Numbered from the stretch's first letter, positions 20,181-31,837 are shown. The stretch: 64,000 bases of DNA from Merluccius polli (GCA_030340625.1 JAOPHQ010005735.1:1-64000); one strand, 5' to 3'. Notes: generated by a model not told the origin, from the sequence alone. Numbers and translations are program-made.

Positions 20181-21447
20181 ACAGCAAATATAGCTGCAAG
20201 CAGCAATGAGGGGCCCATGCCAATCGGGCGATCAATGGAATAATAGATGCATCAAACTGTTCCCAAGATATAAGCTCAAATCGAAATTGGCGCCTTCGCC
20301 GCTGAATTCGATTGGCTGTAGCGGACGCACAAAGTCGTAATTGAAAACGCCACTAAGTAACTATTATGCAGATCGGTCTGAAGATGGTCTGTGCCGATTT
20401 TCGTGAGGATCAGACAAAATTTGCTACCTCTGAAAATGTCGTTATGCTTTCGCTAAAATCCAATATGGCGTCCGAATTCTTACGATGACGTGAAACGTTT
20501 TGCAAGATCCTGAAAGGGGACATTCCACAGTGTCGGCAGACATGAAAATGTAGTGTCAAATCCAAACACGTCAAGAGAAATGAGCAAAAATGCAATTTTG
20601 TTAATTACAGCGCCCCCTAGTGGACAAATTACACCAAATTTGTTTCGCCCACTTCGGACGGAGTCTCGATGCACGTGACCAAGTTTGGTCTTCGGAAGTC
20701 AAAGCGTCGCCGAGATACGAGCAAACTTCCTGTTTGGCGGCGTTGCCGCCAATGGCGATTGGCTAACTTGAACATTTGGCATAAACTATCAATGGGGCAA
20801 CCCACAGTATCTGCAGATATCCCATTTTAATTTCCAATAAAAACACATCAAGAGTTATGAGCAAAAACAATGTTTTGCTAATTACAGCGCCCCCTAGGGA
20901 CCAAATGACACCAAATTTCTTGCCTGCACTTGGGATGGAGTCTCGGAGTGTGCCACTAAATTTGGTCTCATTTCGCCAAAGCGTTCCCAAGATATGAGCT
21001 CACATCGAAATCGTCGCCGTCGCCGCCAAATTTGATTGGCTGTAGCGGGCAAACAAAGTCAAAGCTGAAAACGCCATTAAGTAACTTTTGTGCGGATTGG
21101 TCTGAAGATACTCTGTGTTGATTTTCATGAGAAATACTCAAAAATTGCGACCCCTGAAACTTTTTTTTCACTTTCGACAAAATCAAAGATGGCGGCCGAA
21201 TTCTTACAATGACGTGAAAAGTTTTGCAAGATCCTGAAAGGGGACATTCCACAGTATCAGCAGACATGAAAATGTAGTGTCAAATCCAAACACGTCAAGA
21301 GAAATTAGCAAAAATGCAATTTTGTTAATTACAGCGCCCCCTAGTGGACAAATGACACCAAATTTGTTTTGCCCACTTTGGACGGAGTCTCGATGCACGT
21401 GACCAAGTTTGGTCTTCGGAAGTCAAAGCGTCGCCGAGATACGAGCA
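20180..21447. repeat. Fish interspersed repeat with a 724-bp internal tandem duplication
   Basis: The segment starts TATAGCTGCAAGCAGCAATG, a familiar fish repeat opening. 20474-20725 recurs at 21198-21447 with few changes, giving a 724-base period. The motif CAGCGCCCCCTAG occurs three times (near 20608, 20885 and 21332). Short apparent reading frames are shared by the copies but have no recognisable domain. The superfamily is not assigned. The segment breaks off exactly at the palindrome that follows. Confidence 0.65.
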
Positions 21448-21489
21448 AACATGTTCTCCAGAGGGCGGCCGCCCTCTGGAGAACATGTT
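21448..21489. repeat. 42-bp perfect palindrome centred on a NotI site
   Basis: Twenty-one bases are followed immediately by their exact reverse complement, with no loop. The centre is GAGGGCGGCCGCCCTC. The sequence to the left is the interspersed repeat; the sequence to the right (ACATGTTTGCAGTGGGAAGT) differs. This looks like a fold-back junction or two transposon ends meeting head to head. Confidence 0.9.
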
Positions 21490-21830
21490 CGGACATGTTT
21501 GCAGTGGGAAGTAAACTAGCGGGGAGCCATGGCAACCGACGCCGGCAGCAGATATTTTTTTCTGCCAGCGAGTAGAATTTCGGCGAGAAACGAGGAGCAA
21601 TGGGCGAGTAGCGACGTATGTGAATGCGGCTTAACTGTCAAACAAGGGTCAAAGGTCAATTTTGAGCTCAGGATTTTTTGCATACAAACATTTCTTCATT
21701 ATAGCAACAGTTGTCACATTTTGGGAGTCCTACCTACAATACTTTTGTCTGAGCAAAACAGAAACTTTAAAGTCATTTTTCTCAATTTCACACTCTGGCG
21801 AGTTAAGGTTTGTTGCCTTTGTAGGGCAGA

Positions 21831-22798
21831 GCTGGTGTTACAGTTCATGGCATGAGGTCTAGATGGCCGGAAATGAATGGTGTATGGCAAAGAAAAGGGT
21901 GACAAGTTAAAACTGGAGATGGGTTTCACAAAGTGAGATTAAATATTCAACACTTCCTTATGTATCGTTGTTCACAGTTTGATCTGAGGGCCCTCTTATA
22001 GAGTGTGTGTCTTGGTGTATCTTACTGACACACATTTACCCACAGAAGACTGTGAGAACAATTTATTTTCTCACATTCGTAGGAGTCACTTGACCAGTCA
22101 AGTGCTTGTGTTTGGCATTTGTTGAGTGAATAAAAATAGGCTAATGGTCGCTTTTGCATAATTGATTTCCACTGACATGGATGATGCAGCTCCTCATTTA
22201 ATAGATAGACCGTGTAGGATGAATGACATTTTACAGTTGATTAAAAGGTAAATTGCCATGTCTGAAACAAGAAGTTGTGATTGTGTCTCTCTTTGTCAGG
22301 ATTTGATCAATTACTTTTACAATCGAATTGACAATAAATAAATAAAACTGTAAAAATAGTCTACACATAAATAGAATGAGCGCCCTTCTCCCTTTGCCTG
22401 CCAGTCAATAAATTGACTGATTCCCAACACAAGGTTTTCCAAATAGTGGAACAATTGGTTGTTCACTGTTCACACTCAGTAATAAGCACAGTCTTTAGTC
22501 AGCCATGGACATTTGATACTGACACATTACATGACAAGGACTATATATTTGTATATAACCTTCAGAGGATCTCCCATGCTGCCTAATAGACAGTCTATAC
22601 TCTTCATTTGTAACTTGTATCATTGCCTTCATAAAGAACATGAATGCACATTGAGTATTCCTTAGTTGGAATTCATTAATTAAAATTGTATTGTGCCAAA
22701 CTATTTCAAACATTGTCTTTTAAAGTGAATTGCTTTATAAAATGTAGTTGAACATTATGTAGAAATAAAATTAAAGTATGCTGCCACAGACATTAAGC
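21831..22798. repeat. Orphan copy of the gch1 5' flank (copy 0)
   Basis: From AGCTGGTGTTACAGTTCATG onward this matches the sequence upstream of both intact gch genes (29463 onward and 42191 onward). Shared landmarks include CTTATAGAGTGTGTGTCTTG, a TGACCAGTCAAGTG block and TAGATAGACCGTGTAGGATG. No gch exon lies to its left, so the gene once attached here is deleted or was never copied. The homology continues past the hAT MITE to about 23388. Confidence 0.8.
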
Positions 22799-22806
22799 CA
22801 TTAGGG

Positions 22807-23357
22807 CAGGGGTCATCAATTCAATTCAGCCAGGGGCCAGATTATAGTTGAGCAAAAGCTCTGTAGGCTGGACCCAGCCACCTATTCCATGTGATCTCTC
22901 GCGTGCACACACACACGCACACAGAAAAGTTAATCTTGCGTTAACTATAGGCAGCTTTGACATTTCACTATTATTTTCTACTGAAAGTAACCTGTTTAAA
23001 CTTGCTCCTTAGGTCAAAATGTGCAGGCCTTAATGCTGAATACAAATTCAACATAAAAATACACATTTTCCTATCAAACTCCTGTTGAAAGATACGTGCT
23101 CCAAATAAGTTGCGTCACTGACTTTAATGATTTAATGATTGGTCATTGATCAAAAACAAGAGTTTAAAAAAAGATGCATTTGAAATATTCACTACGGTGC
23201 AAGACTAACATACAATATTGCCTTTTTAGAAAATGTACTTGACCATTAAAGATTTAACAAATAGATTTCCTGTGTCTAATATTTTTCATAATTCATATTT
23301 TGCATTGGGGCTTGGGGGGCCAGATTCGTCCCGCGGGCCGCTAATTGATGACCCCTG
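22807..23357. mobile_element. hAT MITE with 8-bp target duplication CATTAGGG
   Basis: The left end CAGGGGTCATCAATT and the right end AATTGATGACCCCTG are inverted. CATTAGGG flanks both (22799-22806 and 23358-23365). No gene is inside. A 5'-truncated copy of the same insertion sits at about 30165-30577 in the neighbouring duplicated unit, so it landed before the segmental duplication. Confidence 0.9.
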
Positions 23358-23417
23358 CATTAGGGAAATTATGTTAGCAAATTGACATAGATGGCCATAT
23401 TTGTTTTTCCCAAGTAG

Positions 23418-24982
23418 CATGTGCACTCATTTTGAAGTGCTGACCAATGTTTCAATTGTTCGAAAGATTGAGGCTTTTCTTGAAGAGCATGGCAGAAACA
23501 TCATGGAGTTCTTCAAACTAAATCCAACAAATGTTGATGTAAAGGCTGTTCTCTTCAAGACTGACTGCAGTGTGACTGTTCCAAACATCCTTCAGGTTCT
23601 AATGGCACACTTCAAGGAGCCGTTGGATGCCCTCATCATCCAAACTGATGTAAGATTATTATTATTATTAGTTTTAACAATATTATAGTTAGACATGTTC
23701 TTCTTTCTTTACACAGGGTCTTTTCCATTGTTCTAAAATTCCAGTCCATTCATTGTCAATCAACATGTATCTGCAAGGTCTAATAATTCATTTTGTTTTT
23801 GTGCTTTTTTTAAGGTGTCTGCCACACCAGCCATTGTGCAGTTGACTGTCACACTGCCTGACACACCACGTTTGATTGTGGCTGGTAAGTACAGTATCTG
23901 ATTTTGAATGTGAATAAAATATTGACAGCTATACTTATAGTTTGCTAAGTAACTTTGTTAAGTAAAGCTTACACATGTAAGTTTAACTAAAAAAATAAAA
24001 AAAACACAATAAATAAATAAAAATAAAAAAAACATGTAAGTTTGACAGGATGCCCTATTACTTGCCTCTTACCTCTTAAGTAATTGTGCTCTATACAACA
24101 AACAAACTCAGCCATTGCCAATTGAATATTTAAGTGCATTTGTCATTAAGGCCAATTTTATAATAAATTTGGCTGGAAATAATAACTTCTAATATCTCAC
24201 AGAGCAAAGAAACAAACACAAACCAAATTAAATTACTTAACTGACACGTCACATGAGGTTATTTTTTTCAAACATACAGATTTACATACAGATTGATTCC
24301 ATTATTTTTGTGATTTCTGTTAACTGTTTCTAACTTGTAATCTTTTTCTTAGGTCCAATGACACAGACAAACCAAAGTTGGATGTTGAGCATAGAAAAAT
24401 AGGTGCTATGTGAAGGAACATCCTTCGTGCTTGGCCTTGCTGTACTCTTCTCCTCCTTCTACAACTTCATCCTTCAGTATCAACATGATGCAGCGTGCAC
24501 GCTGGAATTCATTCAGAGGTAGCTTCTTTTTCACATATACTGTACCACAGAGCTTGACATGATTAACTTTTCTTCACACAACACCATTGTCTAATAACCT
24601 GTAGTGATAGCCAATGGTGCCCCTGACACAAGAACAGCAACTACAAACAAAACTACAGCCTCGAATAATATTGTTATGGCCATTACTCCTTCTTTTTAAC
24701 ATGGTTCAACATTTTGCATCACTACATTGTACTGAACATGCTCTTAATTGATATGTCGCATTCATAGACTGATATTACCTGAAAGAAAAATATTTTTGTC
24801 TCTCTATATTGTTTTTCAGAAGCTGCATTGACATCAATCCTGAGAGGGGGACAAAAGCAAGCAGTGAGAAGGTACAAAGCAAGAAGAGCGGCAAGATGGT
24901 CCAAAAGAAGTCAACATCAGTGAATCCGCATGTCAGCACACTCGTCAAAAAGATCAGTGACTTCAAGTGGGACTTTGTCTGA
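23418..24982 (+). pseudogene. Second SAMD3-like gene remnant (C-terminal exons)
   Basis: Exon-like pieces with good splice sites follow each other. They are 23418-23649 (CTHFEVLTNVSIVRKIEAF to DALIIQTD), 23815-23884 (LTVTLPDTPRLIVAG), 24355-24520 (WMLSIEK, then SFVLGLAVLFSSFYNF to LEFIQR) and 24820-24982 (SCIDINPERGTK to VSTLVKKISDFKWDFV, stop TGA). The order and the last exon match the SAM-domain gene at 9980-12429, so the two are paralogues. The third piece has an in-frame TAG (about 24402) after SIEK. Exons for the SAM domain and middle region are absent upstream. It is most likely a truncated pseudogene. A CA microsatellite begins five bases after the stop. Confidence 0.65.

Positions 24983-24987
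<5 letters not shown>

Positions 24988-25032
<45 letters not shown>
24988..25032. repeat. (CA)n microsatellite
   Basis: About 22 uninterrupted CA units directly downstream of the SAMD3-like remnant. Confidence 0.95.
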
Positions 25033-25035
<3 letters not shown>

Positions 25036-25310
25036 TCTCACCCATCCACTCATGTAAACACTGTGTTCACTTACTCACTCACTCAGTGACTGAAACCGTG
25101 TTCAAACTATTGGAATTTGAGATGTTTAGAAAAACTGTTGCATAATGTTTACTGTTCACTTTCCGATGCTACAGGTTTATTAAAACAGTTTGATGTTCCT
25201 TTCTCACAAAAAACAAAATTGTCACAGTGAGTTACCAAATATCATATGCATTGTAATTCAAATAAAAAATTGTTAATCTTTTTGTTAAGGTACAAGAAAC
25301 TGGGACCCAA

Positions 25311-25766
25311 ATGCTGGACACAGGGAGGCAGAGACAGGGTAAAAGGCAAAGGAATTTATTGGGTGATCGTTCGGGGAGTCAGGCTAGCGGGGGTCTGGTA
25401 CGGGGCAGGCAATCAGGTGGACAAGGGCTAGATAGGGGACGGGTAGTCAGGCAGGCGGGGGTCGGTAACAAGGGGGGTAATCGGACAGGCGGGGGGCTCG
25501 GCGGCAGGCGGGCAGTCGTACAGGCGATGGGTCGGCAACGGGCTGGTAGTCGGACAGGCAGGGGTCGGCAACGGGCTGGTAGTCGGACAGGCAGGGGTCG
25601 GCAACAGGGGCTGGAACAGGCGGGTCGTCAGGCAGGCAGGGGTCGGCAACAGGGGCTGGACAGGTGGGTCGTCAGGCAGGCAGGGGTCGGCAACAGGGGC
25701 TGGAACAGGCGGGTCGTCAGGCAGGCAGGGGTCGGCAACAAGGTACTGGAACAAGCGGGTAGTCAG
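25311..25766. repeat. GC-rich minisatellite
   Basis: Variants of CAGGCAGGGGTCGGCAACAG with GGGCTGGAACAGGCGGGTCG recur at roughly 30-60-base spacing, with near-identical 45-60-base units over 25545-25745. Long frames on both strands translate only to Gly/Arg/Gln or Pro/Leu/Thr repeats and are not taken as genes. The same repeat resumes after the hAT insertion at 26468. The whole 25290-26650 stretch looks like one interspersed repeat of unknown family. Confidence 0.8.
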
Positions 25767-26459
25767 TAGTGGTGCAACGGATCATCATTGATCCGTGATC
25801 CGTTCGGATCAATCATCTCGGTTCGGAACACACATGATCCGCGGATTGATTTATGACGCGGGCCGTTCGAGCTATATAAATGAATAGCATGAATAGCTAT
25901 ATAAATACAGCCTCGGCGGCGAGGCTGTATTTATAGGCTATAGCTATTCATGTTTGTTTCTGTTTCTGTCCTAATGCTTCCTCAAGCCGCGCACTCTCCG
26001 TGAAACGCGTCCGCCCCGATGTTGACTCTGCGTTAGAGGATCTCGGCCGAGATGTCCACTTTTTAAAATGAAATCGCCTCATCTGATACACACGCTACCG
26101 CGCTTACAGCGACCAGAAATCCCTTATAAAAAAATAAATAAGCACAGCGGCGGTTCGGCACACACATGATCCGCGGATTGATTTATGAAATTGTGCGCAT
26201 GTTCAGTCCACACACAGCGTGATCATGGCGAGCGGAGGAACGGAGGAGCTCGAACGGCCCGCGTCATTTAAATCCCCAGTTTGGGAGCATTTCGGCTTCC
26301 CTTATATTGTTAATAAAGAAAAAGACACAACTTATGTTTATTTGTCTTGTCGATTTTTTTTTAAATTTTTTTTTTTGCTGATCCGAAAAATGATCCGATC
26401 CGTGACTCTGATCCGAGGAACGATCCGAACCGTGAGTTTTTTGATCCGTTGCACCCCTA
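25767..26459. mobile_element. Non-autonomous hAT element with TSD GTAGTCAG
   Basis: TAGTGGTGCAACGGATCA at the left is inverted at the right end (TGATCCGTTGCACCCCTA). The octamer GTAGTCAG flanks both (25759-25766 and 26460-26467). It inserted into the GC-rich minisatellite. GATCCG motifs are repeated subterminally on both sides. A short BED-finger fragment is all that remains of the transposase gene. Confidence 0.93.
26224..26360 (+). pseudogene. BED zinc-finger fragment of a ZBED/hAT transposase
   Basis: Reading from ATG 26225 gives MASGGTEELERPASFKSPVW, then EHFGFPYIVNKEK. The SxVWxHFGF core is the start of a BED finger as found in ZBED-type hAT transposases. The frame then runs into T-rich noise and the right terminus, so only about 40 residues survive. 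Confidence 0.6.
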
Positions 26460-26859
26460 GTAGTCAGGCTGGGAATTACTAGTAGGTTAGGGAAACAACG
26501 AACTGGCGCCGGCTGCTTGACAATCCCCGGCTTAAATAGGGAAACAGTGATTATCAATTAGGAACAGGTGTGTGTGGGGAAATGACTGGTAGAGACGACA
26601 AGCGTCCACTAGATGGAGGTATTGGACCGTGTAGCAGGACGTGGTGTAACACTTTTCGAAAGAACAAAACAAAGAAAAGAAAATAGACAGGGAGTTAAGG
26701 TTTATTCATGTCTAGTTTTACTTGTGTTGCACTGTTTTTATTTTAATAAATATTTGAAAAGGAACTGCAAAATGAATATTGTCTTGCTGTCATTTCTTTA
26801 TTATTATTATTATAATTATTATTATTATTATTAGTAGTAGTATTACAGTAACATTCTGT

Positions 26860-27110
26860 AATTATCATTAAATACAGGATACATACTGTAGATTCAAATA
26901 CAGTTCAAATACTGTAAATATACAGTAATTTACTGTAAAATATCATCAGTATTATGTTGTAAATTTACAGCAAATAACTGTAGATTTATTTCAAGTAATA
27001 TACTGTAATTCTAAAATACAGTGAGATACTGTAAAAATTACAGTAGTTTACTGGCGAAGCTGCTGCCAGTAGATTACTGTAAATTTACAGTGAAAAGTTT
27101 AACACTGCAA
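26860..27110. repeat. ACTGTAAATTTACAGT-rich interspersed repeat
   Basis: Motifs TACTGTAAA and TTTACAGTA alternate on both strands at least ten times, typical of a common fish MITE type. Ends were not delimited. An A/T microsatellite (ATT/ATA) precedes it at 26798-26846. Confidence 0.6.
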
Positions 27111-27838
27111 TCACCAGAAAATCTGTTTTCTTTACGTTTTTAGCCATGGCCAATACTTGGAAAATGCAGCCAACTCAAGCCATCTTACTTTGTTTGTCGG
27201 AAAAGGATTGATGGAGGGTTTATATAATAAACAATGGCTATCATTATAATAAAAGGATATGCATGATCAAATTGTTATTGCCGGAGGAGACAGATAGCCA
27301 ATCAGGTGACTACATTTTTTTCACATTCGATCAAGAGACACATGAGCGTTTGGTGCCACAGTGATAGGGTTTACAGTGATCGGTTGTCTATAGTGCAACA
27401 ACATTGTTTATGTGCCGCAAATGTTTCAAAGGTGCCTTCAAAAAATACAGATGTAGGAAATTATTATTCATATTTTTTAAGTAATGTCCCATTATATGTT
27501 CAATGAATGATATGTGTGACAAATAAGAGGGACAAATAAATGTCATGTCAAGTTCAACTTCACCACTCTGAGAATGTGTTTTGATTGGTTTGAGCTTTAT
27601 ATCATTAAATAATAATGTGATATTCCCAATAAAGAGGTCAAATGATTCATTTAAAGAAGTTATTTATTTAAAGTGTAGGGCCTAGGCTATCCTGCCACAC
27701 TGATACAAAGTGGTCAATGTAACATGAATGTGTGCTTTCTGAAAAAAAATGAAATACAGTTAATACTCCAGACAAGAAATCCTGGAATCAGGATCACTGC
27801 AAGGTAAATATATCTCAGTAAACTGAGGTTCACATGTT

Positions 27839-29174
27839 TCAGTTCTTCCTGATCAGAGACAGGAACTCTTCACGGGTCTTAGGGTCTTCCTGGAACGTCC
27901 CCAGCATGACACTTGTCACAGTCTTGCTGTTCATCTTCTGGACGCCTCTCATCACCATGCACATGTGACTGCAGTCCACAGAAAGAGACAGGTTCAGGTG
28001 AAGCTCCAAACATTCACTACATCCAACTACCCGAATAGTTCGCTGTAATAAACCGGACTACCAAACCAATGAGATTGAATAGGCTACTCACGTTGCCTCA
28101 ATCACCACGGCTACACCTGCGGGCTCCAGGGCCTCAGAAATAGCGGTTGCGATCTGTTTGCTTAACCGCTCCTGAACTGTACAAAAACAACAATCCAATC
28201 ATATGTACCACAAATTGGTTTCTTAAAAGATGAGAAATGAACATAAAATGTATAGTATTTTACCTTGAAGTCTCCTGCTGTAGATCTCAACAATTCTACA
28301 AGGAAAAAAGAGAAGCATTGGCGAGTAAGATATTAAATACTACGATGAGACTCTTATGCTTTTTAGAAATTGCACTTGTGTTTGTATTCTTTTCTTCATC
28401 TCAAATTCCATCCCTTACCTGGCAAGCTTGCTCAGGCCCACCACTTTTTTGTTGGGGAGATATGCTATGTGAACCTTTAGTTGAAAACAAAGATGTCACA
28501 CATGTGAGACAAAAAAATAAATAGCAGAAAAAATATATATTGCAGAGAGAGATTCTTGTATTAGTTAATAGTTTTTACCTTGCCAAAGAAAGGCACCAGG
28601 TGATGTTCACAGAGAGAGAACAAGTCAATGTCTTTGACAATGACCATCTCGTCATGGTTTTCATCGAAGATGGCGTCGTTTAGGATTTCTGTGAAGCGAT
28701 GTAATAAGTCAACCATGGATTTAAGATGCTATTTATCAAAGAATAGCGACCGAGGCGGCGCCAAATGCTCTGCACGTTTTACGCGCCTTCTTATAGCTAC
28801 CGGAGTCCGACCTTTATAAATAACTGCTATTTAACAGTCTAGTCATTTAGTCTTCAGGCTTTTTATTTTATTTGTCTTACCAAAATAATCATGAACTCAC
28901 CTTGGGTCGTCTCGTGGTAGCCTTTGGTGAGGAACTGCATCGCCTTGGCGGCGCGCAGCGGCGTGCGCAGGAGCCCCTCTCGGTCCACATCCTCCCCGAG
29001 CTCCGTCAGCACCGTACTGTATGCGCGCTGGATGGTGGAGAGCTTGGACCGGGTCTCCGTTTCTCCGGCCCGTCCACCCTCCTCCTCCTCCTGGACGTGG
29101 AGGTCGGCGTTGAACCCGTTCTGGTACTCGGCGACGTGTTTTCCGTTCGTATCGGAGGCGGTGCGGTATTCCAT
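27839..29174 (-). CDS. gch1: GTP cyclohydrolase I, copy A (six exons, 228 residues)
   Basis: This enzyme converts GTP to dihydroneopterin triphosphate, the first step of tetrahydrobiopterin synthesis in the cytosol. Exons on the minus strand are 29174-28901, 28688-28579, 28474-28419, 28295-28264, 28176-28092 and 27968-27839. Every junction has GT-AG and a consistent phase, totalling 687 bases. The 32-base fourth exon equals that of the human gene as I remember it. The N-terminus is variable and acidic (about residues 1-40). The zinc and catalytic residues are present: Cys118-Glu-His-His121 and His187-Met-Cys189. The protein ends SLIRKN. A vertebrate gch2 paralogue cannot be excluded without a tree. 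It lies in a tandem array with a second intact copy and a decayed one. Confidence 0.93.
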
Positions 29175-29254
29175 GTTGACGATTTGGTTGCGATCGGGTT
29201 TTTTACTGGACGCAGTGGTTGGATGGTGTATTTGGTGAGACCTTTGCGAAAACG

Positions 29255-29275
29255 GGAGATGCCTTTTAAAGGCTC
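29255..29275 (-). promoter_or_regulatory. TATA-like element upstream of gch1 copy A
   Basis: On the minus strand TTTAAAAGGC (29270-29261) lies about 90 bases upstream of the start codon, spacing that would give a short 5' UTR. The same element is conserved in copy B. Inferred from sequence and position only. Confidence 0.4.
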
Positions 29276-29469
29276 AGAGGCGCACACACACACACGCGCA
29301 CACAGGAGAACATATCGCGGAGCAGCTGACGGCCATGATAATCGATTCCATGGAAAAAATCGCCGCGATTGTATACAACAAAAGGCCAGGCGGAGGAGTG
29401 GGACCGGCTGTGTGACTTTAGTGGGTCCCATGGTCTGCTCCTCCATCGTCAGCCAAGACACAGCTGGTG

Positions 29470-30600
29470 TTACTGCAGTTCATGGCATGAGGTCGAGATG
29501 GTCGAAAATGAAAGGTGTACAGCAAAGAAAAAGGTGAAAAGTTGAAAATGGAGATGGATTTTTTTTGTTGTTGTTGGGTACAAAGTGAGATCAAATATTC
29601 AACAACTTATATAACGTTTTTCAAAGTTTGATCCGAGGGCCCTCTTATAGAGTGTGTGTCTTGGTGTATCTTACTGACACACATTTACCCACAGAAGACT
29701 GTGAGAACAATTTATTTTCTCACATTAGTAGGAGTCACTTGACCAGTCAAGTGCGTATGTTTTATGTTGGTTGAGTGAATAAAAATAGGCTAATGGTCGC
29801 ATTTGCATAATTGATTTCCACTGACATGGATGATACAGCTCCTCGTGTGATAGATAGACCGTGTAGGATGAATGACATTTTACAGTTGATTAGAAGGTAA
29901 ATTTCCACGTCTGAAGCAAGGCGTTGTGATTGTGTCTCTTTTATTAATTTCCTTTTGTCAGGTTCTCCCTTTGCCTGTCAATAAAATGACTGATTCCCAA
30001 CATTAGGTTTTCCAAATAGTGGAACAATTGGTTGTTCACTGTTCACACTCAGTAATAACCACAGTCTTTAGTCAACCATGGACATTTGATACTGACACAT
30101 TACATAACAAGGACTATATTGTATATAACCTTCAATGGATCTCTCATGCTTGCCCTAACTATAGGCTACGCTACGCTTTGACATTTCATTATTATTTTCT
30201 ACTGAAAGTAACCTGTTTAAACTTGCTCCTTAGGTCAAAATGTGCAGGCCTAATGCTGAATACAAATTCAACATACAAATCCATTTTTCTATGAAACTCC
30301 TGTTGAAAGATACGTGCTCCAAATAAGTTGCGTCACTGACTTTAATTACAATGATTGGTCATTGAACAAAAACAAGAGTTTAAAAAAAGATACATTTGAA
30401 ATATTCACTACGGTGCAAGACTAACATACAATATTGCCTTTTTAGAAAATGTACTTGAACAATAAAGATTTAACAAATAGATTTCCTGTGTCTGATATTT
30501 TTCATAATTCATATTTTGCATGGGGGCTTGGGGGGCCAGATTCGGCTTCAGTCCGCTAATTGATGAGCCCTGCATTAGGGAAATTCTGTTAGCAAATTGA
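29470..30600. repeat. gch1 5' flank, copy A, with truncated hAT MITE
   Basis: Homologous to 21831-23388 and, in its first 330 bases, to 42193-42560. The hAT MITE found at 22807-23357 survives here only as its right part (about 30165-30577, still followed by CATTAGGG). The left end is replaced by a short unrelated join near 30160. Confidence 0.8.
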
Positions 30601-30727
30601 CAAAGATTTTAAAACAAAATGGTCAACATGAAAATGCATGCATACAGCTTGACTCCAGTCCAGACAACCATGATGATATAAATCCTGGAATCAGCATAAC
30701 TACATGGTGTAATAAATATCTCTTTGA

Positions 30728-31175
30728 AAACCGATGGGACAGGAACTCTTCACGGGTCTTAGGGTCTTCCTGAAACATGCCCAGCATGACACTTGTCACA
30801 GTCTTGCTGTTCATCTTCTGAACACCTCATCGCCATGCACACGTGACTGCAGTCCACACAAAGAAAGGTTCAGGTGAAGCTTCAAAGTAAAAGTTTTTAC
30901 ATTCACTACATCCAACTACCCGAATAGTTTGCTGTAATAAACCGGTCTACCAAACCAATGACACTGAATAGGCTACTCACGCTGCCTCAACCACCACGGC
31001 TACACCTGCAGGCTCCAGGAACTCAGCATTTGCTATCCGTTTGCTTCTTAAACACTCCTGAACCTTACAAAAATGGCAATACAACATTTCCCACAAATTG
31101 TTTTCTTAAAAGACAGGGAATTGAATGTATAATATTTTACCTTGAAGCCTCCTGCTGTAGATCTCACCGACTCTA
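30728..31175 (-). pseudogene. gch1: Decayed third gch1 copy (last three exons only)
   Basis: Remnants of exon 6 (about 30850-30733), exon 5 (about 31057-30981) and exon 4 (about 31173-31141) lie in the right order on the minus strand. Exon 6 keeps MNSKTVTSVMLG and KTREEFLS but has lost the normal C-terminus and stop, and a small deletion sits just before MNSK. Exon 5 lacks about seven bases within the AISEAL region, which breaks frame. Exons 1-3 are missing; unrelated sequence begins at about 31180. The neighbouring intact copies show what was lost. Confidence 0.88.
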
Positions 31176-31399
31176 ACGTGAGACATATCCCATTTAATTA
31201 CAATTTAGTTGGCTATTGTTTAGTGAGTTCAATGTTTATGTATTCATTTTTGACAGTAACATCAAAAAGTTTCCACAGACAAATAACAAAATGCATTACA
31301 ATACAATGTAATAGTCAAATTCACAAAGGAAAGTTTTCCACCTTTTCAATCTCCTTCCCCTCTAGGGTGATAATACCCTTATACCTATATCGTACGCAA

Positions 31400-31700
31400 C
31401 CCAAAAGAAAAGAAAAAAAAGAAACGATAAATCGGTAATTGAGCGCTTTCACTTTAATTCCCCACAGGTGCTCTCGTCTCGCGCCTCTCGCTCACAGCCA
31501 ATCACCCGCGCGCCTTCTCATTAGGCCGTTAATTGAGCTCACCTGAGTCTCCCCGCGTCTTGTACAAAGGCGCCGCCGCGGGGTTTTTGTGCATTTTTTT
31601 GTGTTGGACGCAACAATCCGGACACCTGTGGCCACCAACGGGGGAGCGTCCACGAGGAAACCCGCAGTGAGTACTACTCAATCTTTCAGATTGAAGACGT
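31400..31700 (+). promoter_or_regulatory. GC-rich promoter-like region with candidate first exon
   Basis: 31440-31666 is CpG-rich with an inverted CCAAT context (CAGCCAATCACCCGCGC, 31495) and ends CCCGCA with a strong donor GTGAGTAC. No ATG lies in the would-be exon, so it would be non-coding. It may be the promoter of the exon series at 32779-34088, which is inference only. Confidence 0.3.
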
Positions 31701-31837
31701 GACGAGACGACTGACTGGGCGCGTTGCAGTTTGGTTGAGTTGGTTGGTTTTGGCTTGAAGGTAGATGGTGGGCATGCTAGAGTTTGGAGATGTGTTGCTG
31801 TACTCCCTGATTTACACATGCTGGCACACACTACTCG

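Larger units (their letters stand above)
27306..29470. repeat. Segmental duplication unit A containing gch1
   Basis: From GGTGACTACATTT at 27306 to the 5' flank near 29470 this unit is almost identical to 40021-42193. The match includes introns, 3' flank and promoter. Differences are single substitutions and short indels, such as a short insertion upstream of exon 1 in unit A. High intron identity points to recent duplication or ongoing gene conversion. Confidence 0.9.

Noticed and set aside
25311..25769. 152-residue Gly/Arg/Gln frame and its antisense Pro/Thr frame
   Set aside because: Both come from the GC-rich minisatellite, which continues past the hAT element in a different phase.
28872..29537. 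Long plus-strand frames opposite gch exon 1 (and at 41586-42146)
   Set aside because: They are antisense to GC-rich coding exons, occur in both copies only because the units are duplicated, and have no recognisable domain.
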